This document shows, piece by piece, positions 17,404-26,116 of a DNA stretch of 64,000 bases. How positions within the stretch are numbered: position 1 is the stretch's first letter; each line of letters opens with the position of its first letter. Where the stretch lies: positions 558,001 through 622,000 of the forward strand of contig NZ_WOFH01000003.1 in the NCBI RefSeq assembly GCF_009733595.1. Reading direction: 5' to 3'. The DNA comes from Actinomadura litoris (GTDB taxonomy: Bacteria; Actinomycetota; Actinomycetes; Streptosporangiales; Streptosporangiaceae). A program made the translations under genes and the position numbers. The notes under the pieces were generated by a model, which worked only from the letters and a program-made list of their open reading frames with translations, was not told the origin of the DNA and searched no databases.

Positions 17404-17715
17404 ATGAGCCCCCGCAAGAACCGCCGCGCCGTCTCGGGCCCCCGCCCGCGGGCCGGCGGCTGGGCCGAGGAGACCGAGGACGGGCCGGACGGCTCCTGGG
17501 TCGTCCGGATGATCGCGGGGGCGAACGCGACCAAGCCGTACCGGTGCCCCGGCTGCGACCAGGAGATCCCGCCGGGCGTCGCGCACGTCGTGGCGTGGCC
17601 CGCCGACGGGCGCGGCGGCGCCGACGACCGGCGGCACTGGCACCGGCCCTGCTGGGAGGCGCGGGGGCGCCGCTCGCCGCGCGTCCGGCGGTCGCGGGAC
17701 GCGCCACGTTACTGA
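17404..17715 (+). CDS. Conserved actinobacterial small Cys/His protein (often labelled ATP/GTP-binding)
   Basis: 103 residues. The core reads KPYRCPGCDQEIPPGVAHVV and RRHWHRPCWEARGRR: CPGC plus His and HRPC form a likely zinc-ribbon-like site. The termini are basic. Databases commonly call such proteins ATP/GTP-binding, but no P-loop is present here. It probably binds nucleic acid or is a small structural zinc protein. It sits 53 bp before the alpha/beta hydrolase gene in the same direction, possibly co-transcribed. Confidence 0.82.
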   Translation: MSPRKNRRAVSGPRPRAGGWAEETEDGPDGSWVVRMIAGANATKPYRCPGCDQEIPPGVAHVVAWPADGRGGADDRRHWHRPCWEARGRRSPRVRRSRDAPRY

Positions 17716-17768
17716 CCGCAGACCGCACTGGGCCGTCCCCGAGCGGGGCGTCCGGGAAGAGGAGAACG

Positions 17769-18485
17769 ATGGGGGACATCAGGGCGTCGAGCGTGCTTCC
17801 GGCGCGGCGCGAGGACATCACCCTGCACACCGCCGACGGGCTGGAGCTCGTCGGCGAGCTGGCGCTGCCGCCCGAGCGGCCGCCGGTCGCGACGCTGGTC
17901 TGCCTGCATCCGCTGCCCACCGCCGAGGGCATGATGGACAGCCACGTCCTGCGCAAGGCGTCCTACCGGCTGCCCGCGCTCGCCGACCTCGCCGTCCTGC
18001 GGTTCAACACGCGGGGCACGACGTCGGCGCGCGGCACCAGCCAGGGCGAGTTCGGCGAGGGCGAGACCGAGCGGCACGACGTCGCGGCGGCGCTGGAGTA
18101 CACCGAGTACCACGACCTGCCCCGCCCCTGGCTGCTCGGCTGGTCGTTCGGCACCGAGCTGGCCCTGAAGTGGGGACGCGACCCGCTGGTCGAGGGCGCG
18201 ATCCTGCTGTCCCCACCGCTGCACCGCGCCACCGACGCCGACCTGGACGCGTGGGGCGCCGACGGGCGCCCGGTGGTCGCGCTCGTGCCCGAGTTCGACG
18301 ACTACCTGCGTCCGGACGAGGCCCGCGAGCGGTTCAAGCGCGTCCCGCAGGCGGAGGTCGTCGCGGTCGACAACGCCAAGCACCTGTGGGTCGGGGAGCC
18401 CTACGTCCGGACGGTGCTGAACGAGATCGTCCGGCGGGTCGCCCCGGCCGCCCATCCCCTGCCCACCACCTGGGACGGCCCCTGA
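17769..18485 (+). CDS. Alpha/beta hydrolase
   Basis: 238 residues from ATG 17769 (GAGGAGAACG just upstream). The hydrolase core has LVCLHPLPTAEGMMDSHVLR, the oxyanion and loop region LRFNTRGTTSARGTSQGEF, and the nucleophile elbow GWSFGTELAL (Ser). The acid is likely in LVPEFDDYLRPDEA and the His in VDNAKHLWVGEPY. Resembles the short DUF-type dienelactone-hydrolase-like group conserved in actinobacteria. Substrate unknown. Converges with the AI-2E-type transporter gene with only four bases between stops. Confidence 0.88.
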   Translation: MGDIRASSVLPARREDITLHTADGLELVGELALPPERPPVATLVCLHPLPTAEGMMDSHVLRKASYRLPALADLAVLRFNTRGTTSARGTSQGEFGEGETERHDVAAALEYTEYHDLPRPWLLGWSFGTELALKWGRDPLVEGAILLSPPLHRATDADLDAWGADGRPVVALVPEFDDYLRPDEARERFKRVPQAEVVAVDNAKHLWVGEPYVRTVLNEIVRRVAPAAHPLPTTWDGP

Positions 18486-18489
18486 CGCC

Positions 18490-19974
18490 CTACAGCGTCT
18501 CCTGGCGGGGCATCAGCACCTCGCGGATGAGCAGTGAGATCGCGGCGGCGGTCGGGATCGCCAGCAGCGCGCCGACCACGCCGAGCAGCGCGGCGCCGAT
18601 GAGCGCCGCCACGATCGTCACCGCGGGCTGCACGTCGACCGTGCGCTTCATCACGCGCGGGTAGACGACGTAGTTCTCCACCTGCTGGTAGATCACGTAG
18701 AAGGCGATGCAGATCGAGCCGTCGGTGACCGTCCCGGTGAGGAAGGCGACCAGGCACACCACGACCGCGCCGACCGTGGCGCCGACCAGCGGGATCAGGT
18801 CGGTGACCGCGACGATCAGCGCGAGCGCGAGCGCGTACTTCACGCTCATGATCTCAAGGAAGATGTAGGACGTGAGGCCCGCGATGAACGCGATCGTGAA
18901 CTGGCCCGCGACGTACCCGCCGATGCGGTCGAGGATCTCGTCCCCGAGCAGCGCGACCCGCGCCCGCCGCGAGCGCGGCGCGAGCTGGTAGAAGAACGTC
19001 TTGATCTGCGGCAGCGAGCTCAGGAAGTACAGGGTGAGGATCAGGATCGTCACGGTCTGGAAGACGCCGTTGATCGCGACCTTGCCGATCCCGGTGGCGG
19101 TGTCGGTGAGCCCGTCCTGGAAGCCCTTGCTGTTGACGGCCTTCTGCGCGCGGTCGAGCAGCCCGTAGCGCTTGTCCCACTCGGCGAGGCGCTCGTTGTT
19201 CTGGAGCTGCGTGACGTAGTCGGGGATGTTCTTGCGCAGCTCGGTGACCTGCTCGGACACCGGCTGGACGAGCGAGGCGACGAAGCCCGCGAAGAACGCC
19301 AGCACGCCGAGGAACACCGTGCCGACCGCGACGCCGCGCGGCAGCCCGATCCGCCGCAGCCGCTCCACCGCCGGGTTGAGCCCGACCGCGAGGAACATCG
19401 CGACCACGATCATCACGATCACGGACTTGGCGTTCGTGGCGGCCTTCACCAGCATCCAGGCGGTGATCACGCCGAGCGCGGCGGTGAAGCCGAACACGAA
19501 CGGGTGCGCGCGGCCGAGCGGCTCGCCGGGCCGTCCGAACGGGAAGCGGTGGTCGACGCCCGCCTCGCGGCGCCGCTGCTCGATGTCGTGCGCCGGGTCG
19601 GGCGCGCCCGGCTCGGGCGGGACGGGCTTGACGGCGTCCTCGTCGCGGGACCGCTCCACCGGCCCGCCGGTCGCCGGATCCCGCTCGCCGAACGGCTTGT
19701 CGGTCTTCTCCGGGTCGAGGGCGCCGCTCGGCATCTTCGCCTCCTCGGCGAGACGCTCCGGGCCGTCCTCGGCGCTCTCGCCCCCGCCGGGGCCGCCCTT
19801 GGCGGGCTCGCCCTCGGGAACGTCGTCCTTGGCCGGGTCGTCCTTGAGCGGGTCGTCCTTGGGCGCCTCGTCGGTGGAGGTGCTGTCGGCGGGCGGGGAC
19901 GGTGCGGGGACCGCGCGGCGGCCTTCGCCGGGGGCCGCCGCCGGGCGGTCCTCGTGGGGGGTCTCGTCGGGCAC
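18490..19974 (-). CDS. AI-2E/PerM-family membrane transporter with long disordered N-terminus
   Basis: 494 residues from GTG 19972-19974 (AGAGAG upstream); an upstream GTG at 20037 would add 21 residues. Residues 1-150 are acidic, Pro/Lys-rich and repetitive (for example DDPLKDDPAKDDVPEGEPAK), a cytosolic disordered region. The rest has about eight membrane segments, typical of UPF0118: SVKYALALALIVAVTDLIPL and VGATVGAVVVCLVAFLTGTV, then VYPRVMKRTVDVQPAVTIVA. The family exports varied solutes (AI-2, indole) or ions; substrate unknown. Confidence 0.9.
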   Translation of the reverse strand: MPDETPHEDRPAAAPGEGRRAVPAPSPPADSTSTDEAPKDDPLKDDPAKDDVPEGEPAKGGPGGGESAEDGPERLAEEAKMPSGALDPEKTDKPFGERDPATGGPVERSRDEDAVKPVPPEPGAPDPAHDIEQRRREAGVDHRFPFGRPGEPLGRAHPFVFGFTAALGVITAWMLVKAATNAKSVIVMIVVAMFLAVGLNPAVERLRRIGLPRGVAVGTVFLGVLAFFAGFVASLVQPVSEQVTELRKNIPDYVTQLQNNERLAEWDKRYGLLDRAQKAVNSKGFQDGLTDTATGIGKVAINGVFQTVTILILTLYFLSSLPQIKTFFYQLAPRSRRARVALLGDEILDRIGGYVAGQFTIAFIAGLTSYIFLEIMSVKYALALALIVAVTDLIPLVGATVGAVVVCLVAFLTGTVTDGSICIAFYVIYQQVENYVVYPRVMKRTVDVQPAVTIVAALIGAALLGVVGALLAIPTAAAISLLIREVLMPRQETL

Positions 19975-20055
19975 GCCGATCTCTCTTCCTCTTCCGTCCT
20001 GCCATCCGCCGGGCGTGCGGCCTGGGCCGGAGGCCACCGCGCACGGGATAGATGA

Positions 20056-20094
20056 CGGAAAGCCTAGAGGCAGTTCATGCCTCTAGGCTTTCCG
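20056..20094 (-). terminator. Strong 17-bp hairpin downstream of the coiled-coil gene
   Basis: A perfect 17-bp stem, left arm CGGAAAGCCTAGAGGCA (20056-20072) and its complement at 20078-20094, with loop GTTCA. It follows the stop of the leftward coiled-coil gene (20163) and precedes the transporter start (19974), so it most likely ends the first and isolates the second. Confidence 0.85.
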
Positions 20095-20162
20095 ATCACG
20101 CCTGTCACCCGGTCGCGGCTTACCCGGTCGCGCCGGTCAGGTGCCGGTGGGCACGCCGACCG

Positions 20163-21479
20163 TCACTCCTGCCACCAGTCCTCGTCGTCCTCGTCGGACT
20201 TCTTGCCCTGGGCCTGCTTGGGGGGCCCGGCCTTGGCGGCGGCGGGCTGCTTGGGCTGGGCCGGGGCGGGCTTGGGCTCGGCGGCCGGAATCGCCGCCTT
20301 CTCCGGGGGCGCCGCCAGCTCGGGGTCGCCGCCCATCGCGGGCGCCACCCCGCCGATGAGCTGGCGGAGCTGGTTGAGGTGGCTGGTGATGCTGTCGCGC
20401 TGCCGGGTCAGCTCGTCGACCTGGCGCTGCGCGGCGGTGCGGACGCGGTCGGCCTCGGCCTTGGTCTCGGCGAGCAGCTGCTCGGCCTGCGACTTGGCCT
20501 CGGCGATGACGTTGTCGGAGTTCTTGCGGGCGTTGGCCATGAGCTGCTTGGCGTGCGAGTCGGCCTCGCGCCGGGTCTGCTCGGCCTGCTGGGTGGCCTT
20601 CGCGGCGCGCTGCTCGGCGGACGCGGCGCGCTGCTCGGCCTCGGCGACGAGCTTCTGCGTGGCGGCCTGGGCGTTGGCGTGGCGCTCGGCGTCCTGCCGG
20701 TCGGCCTCCTCGCGGCGCGCGGCGAGCTGGATCTCGAACTCGGCCTCGGCCTGGGCCCGCTGCGCCTCGCTCTCCTCCAGGATGCGCTGGGCCTGGGCCC
20801 GCATCTCGTCGGCCTGCCGCTTGGCGGTCGTGAGGATCTCGTCGCGCTCGCGCTTGGTGGAGGCGCGCAGCTGCGCGACCTCGCGCTCGGTCGTGGTGCG
20901 CAGCTTGGCGATCTCGCGCTCGGCGCCGGCGCGCTTCTCGGCGACCTCGTGGTCGGCGGTGGCGCGCAGCTTGGCGACCTCGCGCTCGGTCGTGGAGGTC
21001 AGCTCGTCGGCCTCGCGGCGGGCGGAGGTGCGCACCTCCTCGGCCTCGCGCTCGGCGGCGCCGCGCATGTCGTCGCCCTCGCGCTGGGCGTTGGCGCGCA
21101 GTTCGGCGGCGTCGTTCTCGGCGGTGGCGCGCTGCTCGGCGGCGTCGACCTTGGCCGCGGCCTTGATCTCGTTGGCCTCCGACCGGGCGGCCTGGACGAG
21201 CTCGGTGGCCTGCTCCTCGGCGAGCCGCAGCAGCTGTTCGATGCGGGCGCCGAGGCCGGAGTAGGTGGGACGCTCCTGTTCCTGGAGCTGGCGGTGGGCG
21301 TCCGACAGCTCCCGTTGCAGGGCCTGCGTCTGCTCACGGGTCTGCCGGACCTCGTTGTCGAGCTGTTTGATGTGCTCGTCGACCTGGTGCCGGTCGTAGC
21401 CGCGAAGCACCACGTCGAACTCGCGCGGGGGCGTGTCTTCAAAGAAGTTGCTGAGCTGGGCGTCGATGTCGGACTGCAT
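20163..21479 (-). CDS. FilP/Scy-like coiled-coil cytoskeletal protein with DivIVA-type N-terminus
   Basis: 438 residues from ATG 21477-21479. Residues 15-45 carry the DivIVA-like segment FDVVLRGYDRHQVDEHIKQL. Residues about 40-375 are coiled coil; 97-239 consist of 13 unbroken 11-residue units such as TTEREVAKLRA, TADHEVAEKRA and GAEREIAKLRT (hendecads). The tail (380-438) is Pro/Ala/Lys-rich and ends acidic DEDDEDWWQE. Hendecad-containing repeats are described for the Streptomyces polar-growth proteins Scy and FilP, whose genes also adjoin methylmalonyl-CoA epimerase and thiolase genes. Expected role: intermediate-filament-like scaffold at hyphal tips or septa. Confidence 0.88.
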   Translation of the reverse strand: MQSDIDAQLSNFFEDTPPREFDVVLRGYDRHQVDEHIKQLDNEVRQTREQTQALQRELSDAHRQLQEQERPTYSGLGARIEQLLRLAEEQATELVQAARSEANEIKAAAKVDAAEQRATAENDAAELRANAQREGDDMRGAAEREAEEVRTSARREADELTSTTEREVAKLRATADHEVAEKRAGAEREIAKLRTTTEREVAQLRASTKRERDEILTTAKRQADEMRAQAQRILEESEAQRAQAEAEFEIQLAARREEADRQDAERHANAQAATQKLVAEAEQRAASAEQRAAKATQQAEQTRREADSHAKQLMANARKNSDNVIAEAKSQAEQLLAETKAEADRVRTAAQRQVDELTRQRDSITSHLNQLRQLIGGVAPAMGGDPELAAPPEKAAIPAAEPKPAPAQPKQPAAAKAGPPKQAQGKKSDEDDEDWWQE

Positions 21480-21860
21480 GTGGCTCAATCCTGATGTGAC
21501 GGGGCTACGGGTAGTTCCGGGGACCGGTTGAACGCCTGGCATGACGGGCGCTGTGCCCCAGACCTCTTCCGGCGAATGAAGCGTACTCCGGACACTGCCG
21601 TGTTGGGGGCTCATCTTGACGCGCTGCGTGTTTTGTCGCTTTTGGGGGGTTGCCCTTTCCTGGCCCGGCGGCCCAGGTACACGCCCCCAAAATGCACCAG
21701 ATGTGGCTGAACGGTCACAGAGTGACTGTCCGTACCCGTGTGCTCGCAGGGGTGATATCGAACACGTCACGATCCAAGGGTTCCGCGCGGACGCCCGGCG
21801 CCGCGCGCCGCGCCGCCGTGCCCGGGAGATCTTGTGATAGCGGCGCGGGCGCGGCGGGGG
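21480..21860. other. Intergenic region upstream of the coiled-coil gene
   Basis: About 380 bp between two leftward genes. No coding frame with a start and ribosome site was supported on either strand. It should hold the promoter of the coiled-coil gene; a G- and T-rich patch with C/G runs at about 21640-21690 stands out by eye. No clear hairpin found. Confidence 0.4.
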
Positions 21861-22283
21861 TCAGCCCTTCTGGACCAGCTCGGTCAGGACGCCGTGGCAG
21901 TCCTTGGGGTGCAAAAAGTTGATCAAGGAGCCCATCGAGCCCTTCCGCGGCGTGTCGTAGAGGACGCGCACGCCCTCATCCGCGATGTAGTCGGCCTCCT
22001 TCTGGACGCTCCTGTCGGTGCCGAACGCGATGTGGTGGACGCCCTCGCCGTTCTTCGCCATCCACTTGGCGACGGGGGAGTCGTCCCGGATCGGCTGGAT
22101 GAGCTGGAGGTAGCTCGCCGCGCCGTCCCCGGTGTCGTTGATCTTGAGCATCGCCTCGCGGACGCCCTGCTCCTCGTTCACCTCGACGTGCACGTCCTCG
22201 AAGCCGTAGGTCCGCCGGTAGAACTCGACGGTGACGTCGAGGTCGTAGCACGCGATCCCGATGTGGTCGATGCGGGTCAGCAT
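21861..22283 (-). CDS. mce: Methylmalonyl-CoA epimerase
   Basis: 140 residues from ATG 22281-22283 after AGGGAGAAC. A vicinal-oxygen-chelate fold enzyme that interconverts (R)- and (S)-methylmalonyl-CoA, feeding the cobalamin-dependent mutase. Metal ligands by family pattern are H7 (IDHIGIA), Q60 (YLQLIQP), H84 (GVHHIAFGT) and E136 (LTELVQ); all are present. Normal length. The adenosyltransferase at 4.7 kb would supply the mutase cofactor; the mutase gene itself is not in the window. Divergent from the thiolase gene. Confidence 0.94.
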   Translation of the reverse strand: MLTRIDHIGIACYDLDVTVEFYRRTYGFEDVHVEVNEEQGVREAMLKINDTGDGAASYLQLIQPIRDDSPVAKWMAKNGEGVHHIAFGTDRSVQKEADYIADEGVRVLYDTPRKGSMGSLINFLHPKDCHGVLTELVQKG

Positions 22284-22339
22284 TGGCGGTTCTCCCTCAT
22301 GACAGTGTTCTCCCGAATGACTGCGGGGACAGGCCGACA

Positions 22340-22357
22340 GGGAGGGCGTTCCCTCCC
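22340..22357. promoter_or_regulatory. Inverted repeat in the mce/thiolase divergent promoter
   Basis: GGGAGGG-CGTT-CCCTCCC, perfect 7-bp arms, in the 126-bp gap between the two start codons. It could be an operator shared by the two acyl-CoA genes; TATGGT follows at about 22364. Confidence 0.4.
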
Positions 22358-22409
22358 GCTGGGTATGGTGGCAAACGTCGCCGCAGCGCACCATTCTGGA
22401 GGCCCCCAC

Positions 22410-23600
22410 ATGACCGCCACGTCCGTGATCGTCGCCGGAGCGCGCACCCCCGTCGGACGCCTGCTGGGCTCGCTGAAGGACTTCTCCGCCGCCGACCTCG
22501 GCGCGCATGCGATCAGGGCCGCGCTGGAGCGCGCCGGGGTGTCCGGCGACCAGGTGCAGTACGTGATCCTCGGCCAGGTGCTCCAGGCGGGCGCCGGGCA
22601 GATCCCCTCGCGGCAGGCGGCGGTCAAGGCGGGCATCCCGATGACCGTCCCGTCGATCACGATCAACAAGGTGTGCCTGTCCGGGCTGGACGCGATCGCG
22701 CTCGCCGACCAGCTGATCAGGGCGGGCGAGTTCGACATCGTCGTCGCGGGCGGCATGGAGTCGATGACGCAGGCGCCGCACCTGCTGCCGAAGTCGCGCG
22801 GCGGCTACAAGTACGGCTCGGTCGAGATGCTCGACCACATGGCCCACGACGCGCTCACCGACTCCTTCGACGGCATCGCGATGGGCGAGTCGACCGAGCG
22901 CCACAACGGCAGGCTCGGCATCACCCGCGAGGAGCAGGACGAGTTCGCCGCCCGCTCCCACCAGCGCGCCGCCGCGGCCATCAAGAACGGCGTCTTCGAC
23001 GAGGAGATCGCCCCGATCGAGGTCCCGCAGCGGCGCGGCGAGCCGATCCTGTTCGCGACCGACGAGGGCGTGCGCGGTGACACCACCGCCGAGTCGCTGG
23101 CGCGGCTGCGCCCCGCGTTCAGCAAGGAGGGGACGATCACCGCGGGCTCGTCCTCGCAGATCTCCGACGGCGCCGCCGCCGTCGTGGTGATGTCCAAGGC
23201 CAAGGCCGAGGAGCTCGGGCTGGGCTGGCTCGCCGAGATCGGCGCGCACGGCAACGTCGCCGGCCCCGACAACTCGCTCCAGTCGCAGCCGTCCAACGCG
23301 ATCAGGCACGCCCTCGGCAAGGAGGGCCTCGGCGTGGACGACCTCGACCTCATCGAGATCAACGAGGCGTTCGCGGCGGTCGGCGTGCAGTCGATGCGCG
23401 ACCTCGGCGTCGGGCCGGAGAAGGTCAACGTCAACGGCGGCGCCATCGCGCTCGGCCACCCGGTCGGCATGTCCGGCGCCCGGATCGCCCTGCACCTGGC
23501 CTACGAGCTGCGGCGGCGCGGCGGCGGGATCGGCGCGGCCGGCCTGTGCGGGGGCGGCGGCCAGGGCGACGCGCTGGTGCTCCGCGTCCCCGCCGAGTAG
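22410..23600 (+). CDS. Acetyl-CoA C-acetyltransferase (thiolase)
   Basis: 396 residues from ATG 22410, with GGAGG seven bases upstream. Thiolase landmarks: acyl-accepting Cys in [28 protein letters not shown], the [18 protein letters not shown]is motif, and the C-terminal general-acid Cys in [16 protein letters not shown]. The length and text fit biosynthetic type II thiolases (2 acetyl-CoA to acetoacetyl-CoA) rather than FadA. The neighbouring epimerase suggests use in acyl-CoA or ethylmalonyl/propionyl-CoA metabolism. Confidence 0.95.
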   Translation: MTATSVIVAGARTPVGRLLGSLKDFSAADLGAHAIRAALERAGVSGDQVQYVILGQVLQAGAGQIPSRQAAVKAGIPMTVPSITINKVCLSGLDAIALADQLIRAGEFDIVVAGGMESMTQAPHLLPKSRGGYKYGSVEMLDHMAHDALTDSFDGIAMGESTERHNGRLGITREEQDEFAARSHQRAAAAIKNGVFDEEIAPIEVPQRRGEPILFATDEGVRGDTTAESLARLRPAFSKEGTITAGSSSQISDGAAAVVVMSKAKAEELGLGWLAEIGAHGNVAGPDNSLQSQPSNAIRHALGKEGLGVDDLDLIEINEAFAAVGVQSMRDLGVGPEKVNVNGGAIALGHPVGMSGARIALHLAYELRRRGGGIGAAGLCGGGGQGDALVLRVPAE

Positions 23601-23610
23601 CGGCCGGGCG

Positions 23611-24339
23611 TCACTGGGCGGCGGTCTGCCGGACCGTCACGGTCTTGAAGCCGACGGCGCGCAGCATGCTCTCCAGCATGAGCTTGGTGTTGGCGTCCGC
23701 GCGGTGGCGCAGGCTGCTCTCGGTCGCCGCCGCCTGGATCTTCTGGCTCGCCAGGACGTAGAGCTGCCGCTGGTCGTTGGGGTTGCCGCTGAAGAAGTCG
23801 CCGAAGCGGTTGAACAGGCCGCGTTCGGTGGCGAAGACGTAGCTGCGCTTGGTGTCGAGGTTCGTCGGTTCCAGTTGCGCCGGGGGAAGGCTGATGGTCG
23901 CGGACGTCCGGTCCTGGTCCACCTTGACCGCGCCCGAGGCCAGCCTGGAGAAGTCCACGTAGGCGTCGACGGAGCCGTTGCCCACGAACAGGGTCCGCTT
24001 GCCGCGCAGCGCGCCGGGCAGGAACTTCGCGTCCTTCTCCAGGTCCACGACGACCTGGAAATTGCCGCTGGCCGCCTCGTAGCGGTGCAGGTCGCGGATC
24101 GACTGGAGCAGGGCGGGGCCGCTGCGGTCCTTGGTCTCCTCGGCGAACGGGTTCAGCCAGTGGGGCAGCATCCGGAGTGTCTGCTGGGCCACCAGGACGA
24201 GCGCGATGGTCGCCACGACCAGGAGGAGGGGCGCGCGGAGGGCGTGCCAGGGCGCCGCCTTCGCGGCGGCCCTCGTCGCGGGCGCGGGCTTGCGGGGGGC
24301 GTCGTTGCGCGATTCCGAACCGGCCATGTGAGGTGACAT
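23611..24339 (-). CDS. DUF4230 membrane-anchored protein
   Basis: 242 residues. A cytosolic basic N-terminus (1-33) precedes one membrane helix (about 34-52, LLLVVATIALVLVAQQ). The extracytoplasmic domain has the DUF4230 layout: SIRDLHRYEAASGNFQVVVD, a GNGSVDAYVDFSRL strand pair and a C-terminal helix ending with MLRAVGFKTVTV. The function of DUF4230 is unknown. A second ATG at 24325-24327 is an alternative start. Converges with the thiolase gene (10 bp apart). Confidence 0.83.
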   Translation of the reverse strand: MSPHMAGSESRNDAPRKPAPATRAAAKAAPWHALRAPLLLVVATIALVLVAQQTLRMLPHWLNPFAEETKDRSGPALLQSIRDLHRYEAASGNFQVVVDLEKDAKFLPGALRGKRTLFVGNGSVDAYVDFSRLASGAVKVDQDRTSATISLPPAQLEPTNLDTKRSYVFATERGLFNRFGDFFSGNPNDQRQLYVLASQKIQAAATESSLRHRADANTKLMLESMLRAVGFKTVTVRQTAAQ

Positions 24340-24452
24340 TCCCGGATGAATGCGCCATCCACCCGAGCCGAGTTTCGGTCCGCCGATTCGGGTGTGAGAA
24401 GCGCCATACGCCTCGTCCGAAACCGGAGCCGGCGTCCGCGCGTTGACAGGCC

Positions 24453-24755
24453 GTGGACATCGTTCGTGCCTTCCGTGTCGTCTCCATCGCCGAGGCGGTC
24501 TCGTTCCTCGTGCTGCTGCTGATCGCCATGCCGCTCAAGTACATGGCGGACGCTCCGGCGGGGGTGCAGGTCATGGGCCCCCTGCACGGCGTCCTGTTCC
24601 TCGCCTACGTGGGCATGGTGTTCTTCGTCCGCGAGAACCTCCACTGGAGCACCGGGCGGACCGTCCTCGCGCTGGGGGCGGGCGTGCTGCCCGTGGCGCC
24701 CTTCCTCGTGGAGCACTTCTGGGCCAGGCCCGCCGAAGCGCCCGCGCGGGCGTGA
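24453..24755 (+). CDS. DUF3817 integral membrane protein
   Basis: 100 residues from GTG 24453. Three hydrophobic segments (about 13-30, 41-59 and 70-88) with the DUF3817 text FRVVSIAEAVSFLVLLLIAM, PLKYMADAP and the central GPLHGVLFLAYVGMVF. The family is a small actinobacterial membrane protein of unknown role, often near cytochrome or transporter genes. Converges with the permease gene (20 bp). Confidence 0.87.
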   Translation: MDIVRAFRVVSIAEAVSFLVLLLIAMPLKYMADAPAGVQVMGPLHGVLFLAYVGMVFFVRENLHWSTGRTVLALGAGVLPVAPFLVEHFWARPAEAPARA

Positions 24756-24775
24756 GGACTGCCGGGTTCTGAGGT

Positions 24776-26116
24776 CTACCGGGCGCCGAGGTCGATCCGG
24801 GGCGGGGCCGGGGGCGCGGCCGCCGGTGTCGCGTACTTGGGGAACAGCCGGGGCGGGACGTCCCAGCCGTCGAAGTCCTGCGGGCCCAGCGCGCACGCCC
24901 GGTAGTACGCGAAGTGCAGGCGCAGCCAGGTGCGGCGGCGCTGCTCGCCCCAGGACGTGAAGCGGCGTGCCGCGCGCACGTCCGGGATGCTCGGCGGTTC
25001 CTCCCCGGCCAGCCACGCGTCGACGAGCCTCCGGTAGCCCTCCGAGACCGGACGCCGCGGAGCCGCGCACGCGCTCGCGTCCATCAGCCCGTCCCGGATC
25101 TGCCGGACGGCGCGCCCCTCGAACCCCGGCGCGAGGCGCTCGTCGAGGTGGATCGCGGCCACGCCGTCCGTCACGGTGGCCGGGGCCCAGGACGGGCGCT
25201 GCTCCACCCGTGTGAACGCGCCGGGCGTCCCGTCCAGCCGGGAGGCGAGCGGGGTCGCGGCGCTCATCAGCGCGGGCAGGGCGCCGCGCAGCGCCGGGTG
25301 CACGCAGACGGTCAGCGGCCAGACGCGGCACACCGGTTTCGCCGGCGCGGGTGACGTCGCCCCGCCGCCGGTCCCGTGCAGGCGCAGCGTCGCGGCGACG
25401 ATCGCGGCCATCACCAGCACGAGCGGCAGGAGGAGCATCACGCGCCGGGTCGCGCACACGACGTAGCCGAGGACGAGCGCTCCCGTCATGCCGATCGTCC
25501 AGACGGCCTGGTCGGCGAGCACCGCCGGACGCAGCGCGGTGAACAGGGGGAGGTGCGGGAACGCCGCCGGGGGCAGCAGGCTCAGCCACGACACCCCGGG
25601 CGCGCGCAGGGCGGCCCACAGGGACGTGGCCGCGAGGACGACCGTCGCGGTGGTCCGGTGCGGGGCGACCCGTCCGGACAGGTACCCGGCGACGATGTGC
25701 AGCACGAGCGCCCCGGCGCCCACGGCCAGCCCCAGCGGATGCGGCCGCCCCGCCTCCTGCCGCAGCAGCGCCACGACGACCACCGAGGCCGTCACTGCGA
25801 GGAAGGACACGAGCGCGGCGACCGACAGCAGCAGCAGGTCGAACAGCACGCCGGTGGCCGGGGAGCGCGCGGTCAGCTCGCGGAGGTAGTCCAGGGGGCG
25901 CTCGCGCACCGCCGTCCACGCCGCGAGCCCGGCGGCGACCGGGCCGAGCAGCCGCACGGCGTTGAGCAGTGTGACGAGCGACTCGTCCCAGTAGGCGACG
26001 GACGCGACGAACGACGGCACCGACGCGGCGATCCCGACCGCGGTGAGCAGCGGCACCGCGACCAGCGGCGCCGCGCGGCGGGCGTCGAGCCGGAGCACGC
26101 GCCCCAGCTCAGACAC
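24776..26116 (-). CDS. ABC-type permease-like membrane protein with extracytoplasmic C-terminal domain
   Basis: 446 residues. Six or seven hydrophobic segments lie in residues 15-245. A C-terminal hydrophilic domain (about 255-446) with paired cysteines (VCRVWPLTVCVHP) and a Pro-rich end is probably extracellular. It overlaps the 3' end of the upstream ATPase gene by eight bases, the usual sign of a coupled ABC pair. It is an ABC-2-like permease by topology only; no clear family signature. Export of an unknown substrate or a regulatory role is inferred. Confidence 0.75.
   Translation of the reverse strand: MSELGRVLRLDARRAAPLVAVPLLTAVGIAASVPSFVASVAYWDESLVTLLNAVRLLGPVAAGLAAWTAVRERPLDYLRELTARSPATGVLFDLLLLSVAALVSFLAVTASVVVVALLRQEAGRPHPLGLAVGAGALVLHIVAGYLSGRVAPHRTTATVVLAATSLWAALRAPGVSWLSLLPPAAFPHLPLFTALRPAVLADQAVWTIGMTGALVLGYVVCATRRVMLLLPLVLVMAAIVAATLRLHGTGGGATSPAPAKPVCRVWPLTVCVHPALRGALPALMSAATPLASRLDGTPGAFTRVEQRPSWAPATVTDGVAAIHLDERLAPGFEGRAVRQIRDGLMDASACAAPRRPVSEGYRRLVDAWLAGEEPPSIPDVRAARRFTSWGEQRRRTWLRLHFAYYRACALGPQDFDGWDVPPRLFPKYATPAAAPPAPPRIDLGAR

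Noticed and set aside
20056..20094. Attachment site or transposon end
   Set aside because: A single hairpin downstream of a gene with no mobile genes nearby is better explained as a terminator.
20052..21494. 480-codon open frame on the plus strand, rich in Gly/Leu repeats
   Set aside because: It is the antisense shadow of the hendecad coiled-coil gene; its repetitiveness mirrors the real repeats and it has no homologous motif.
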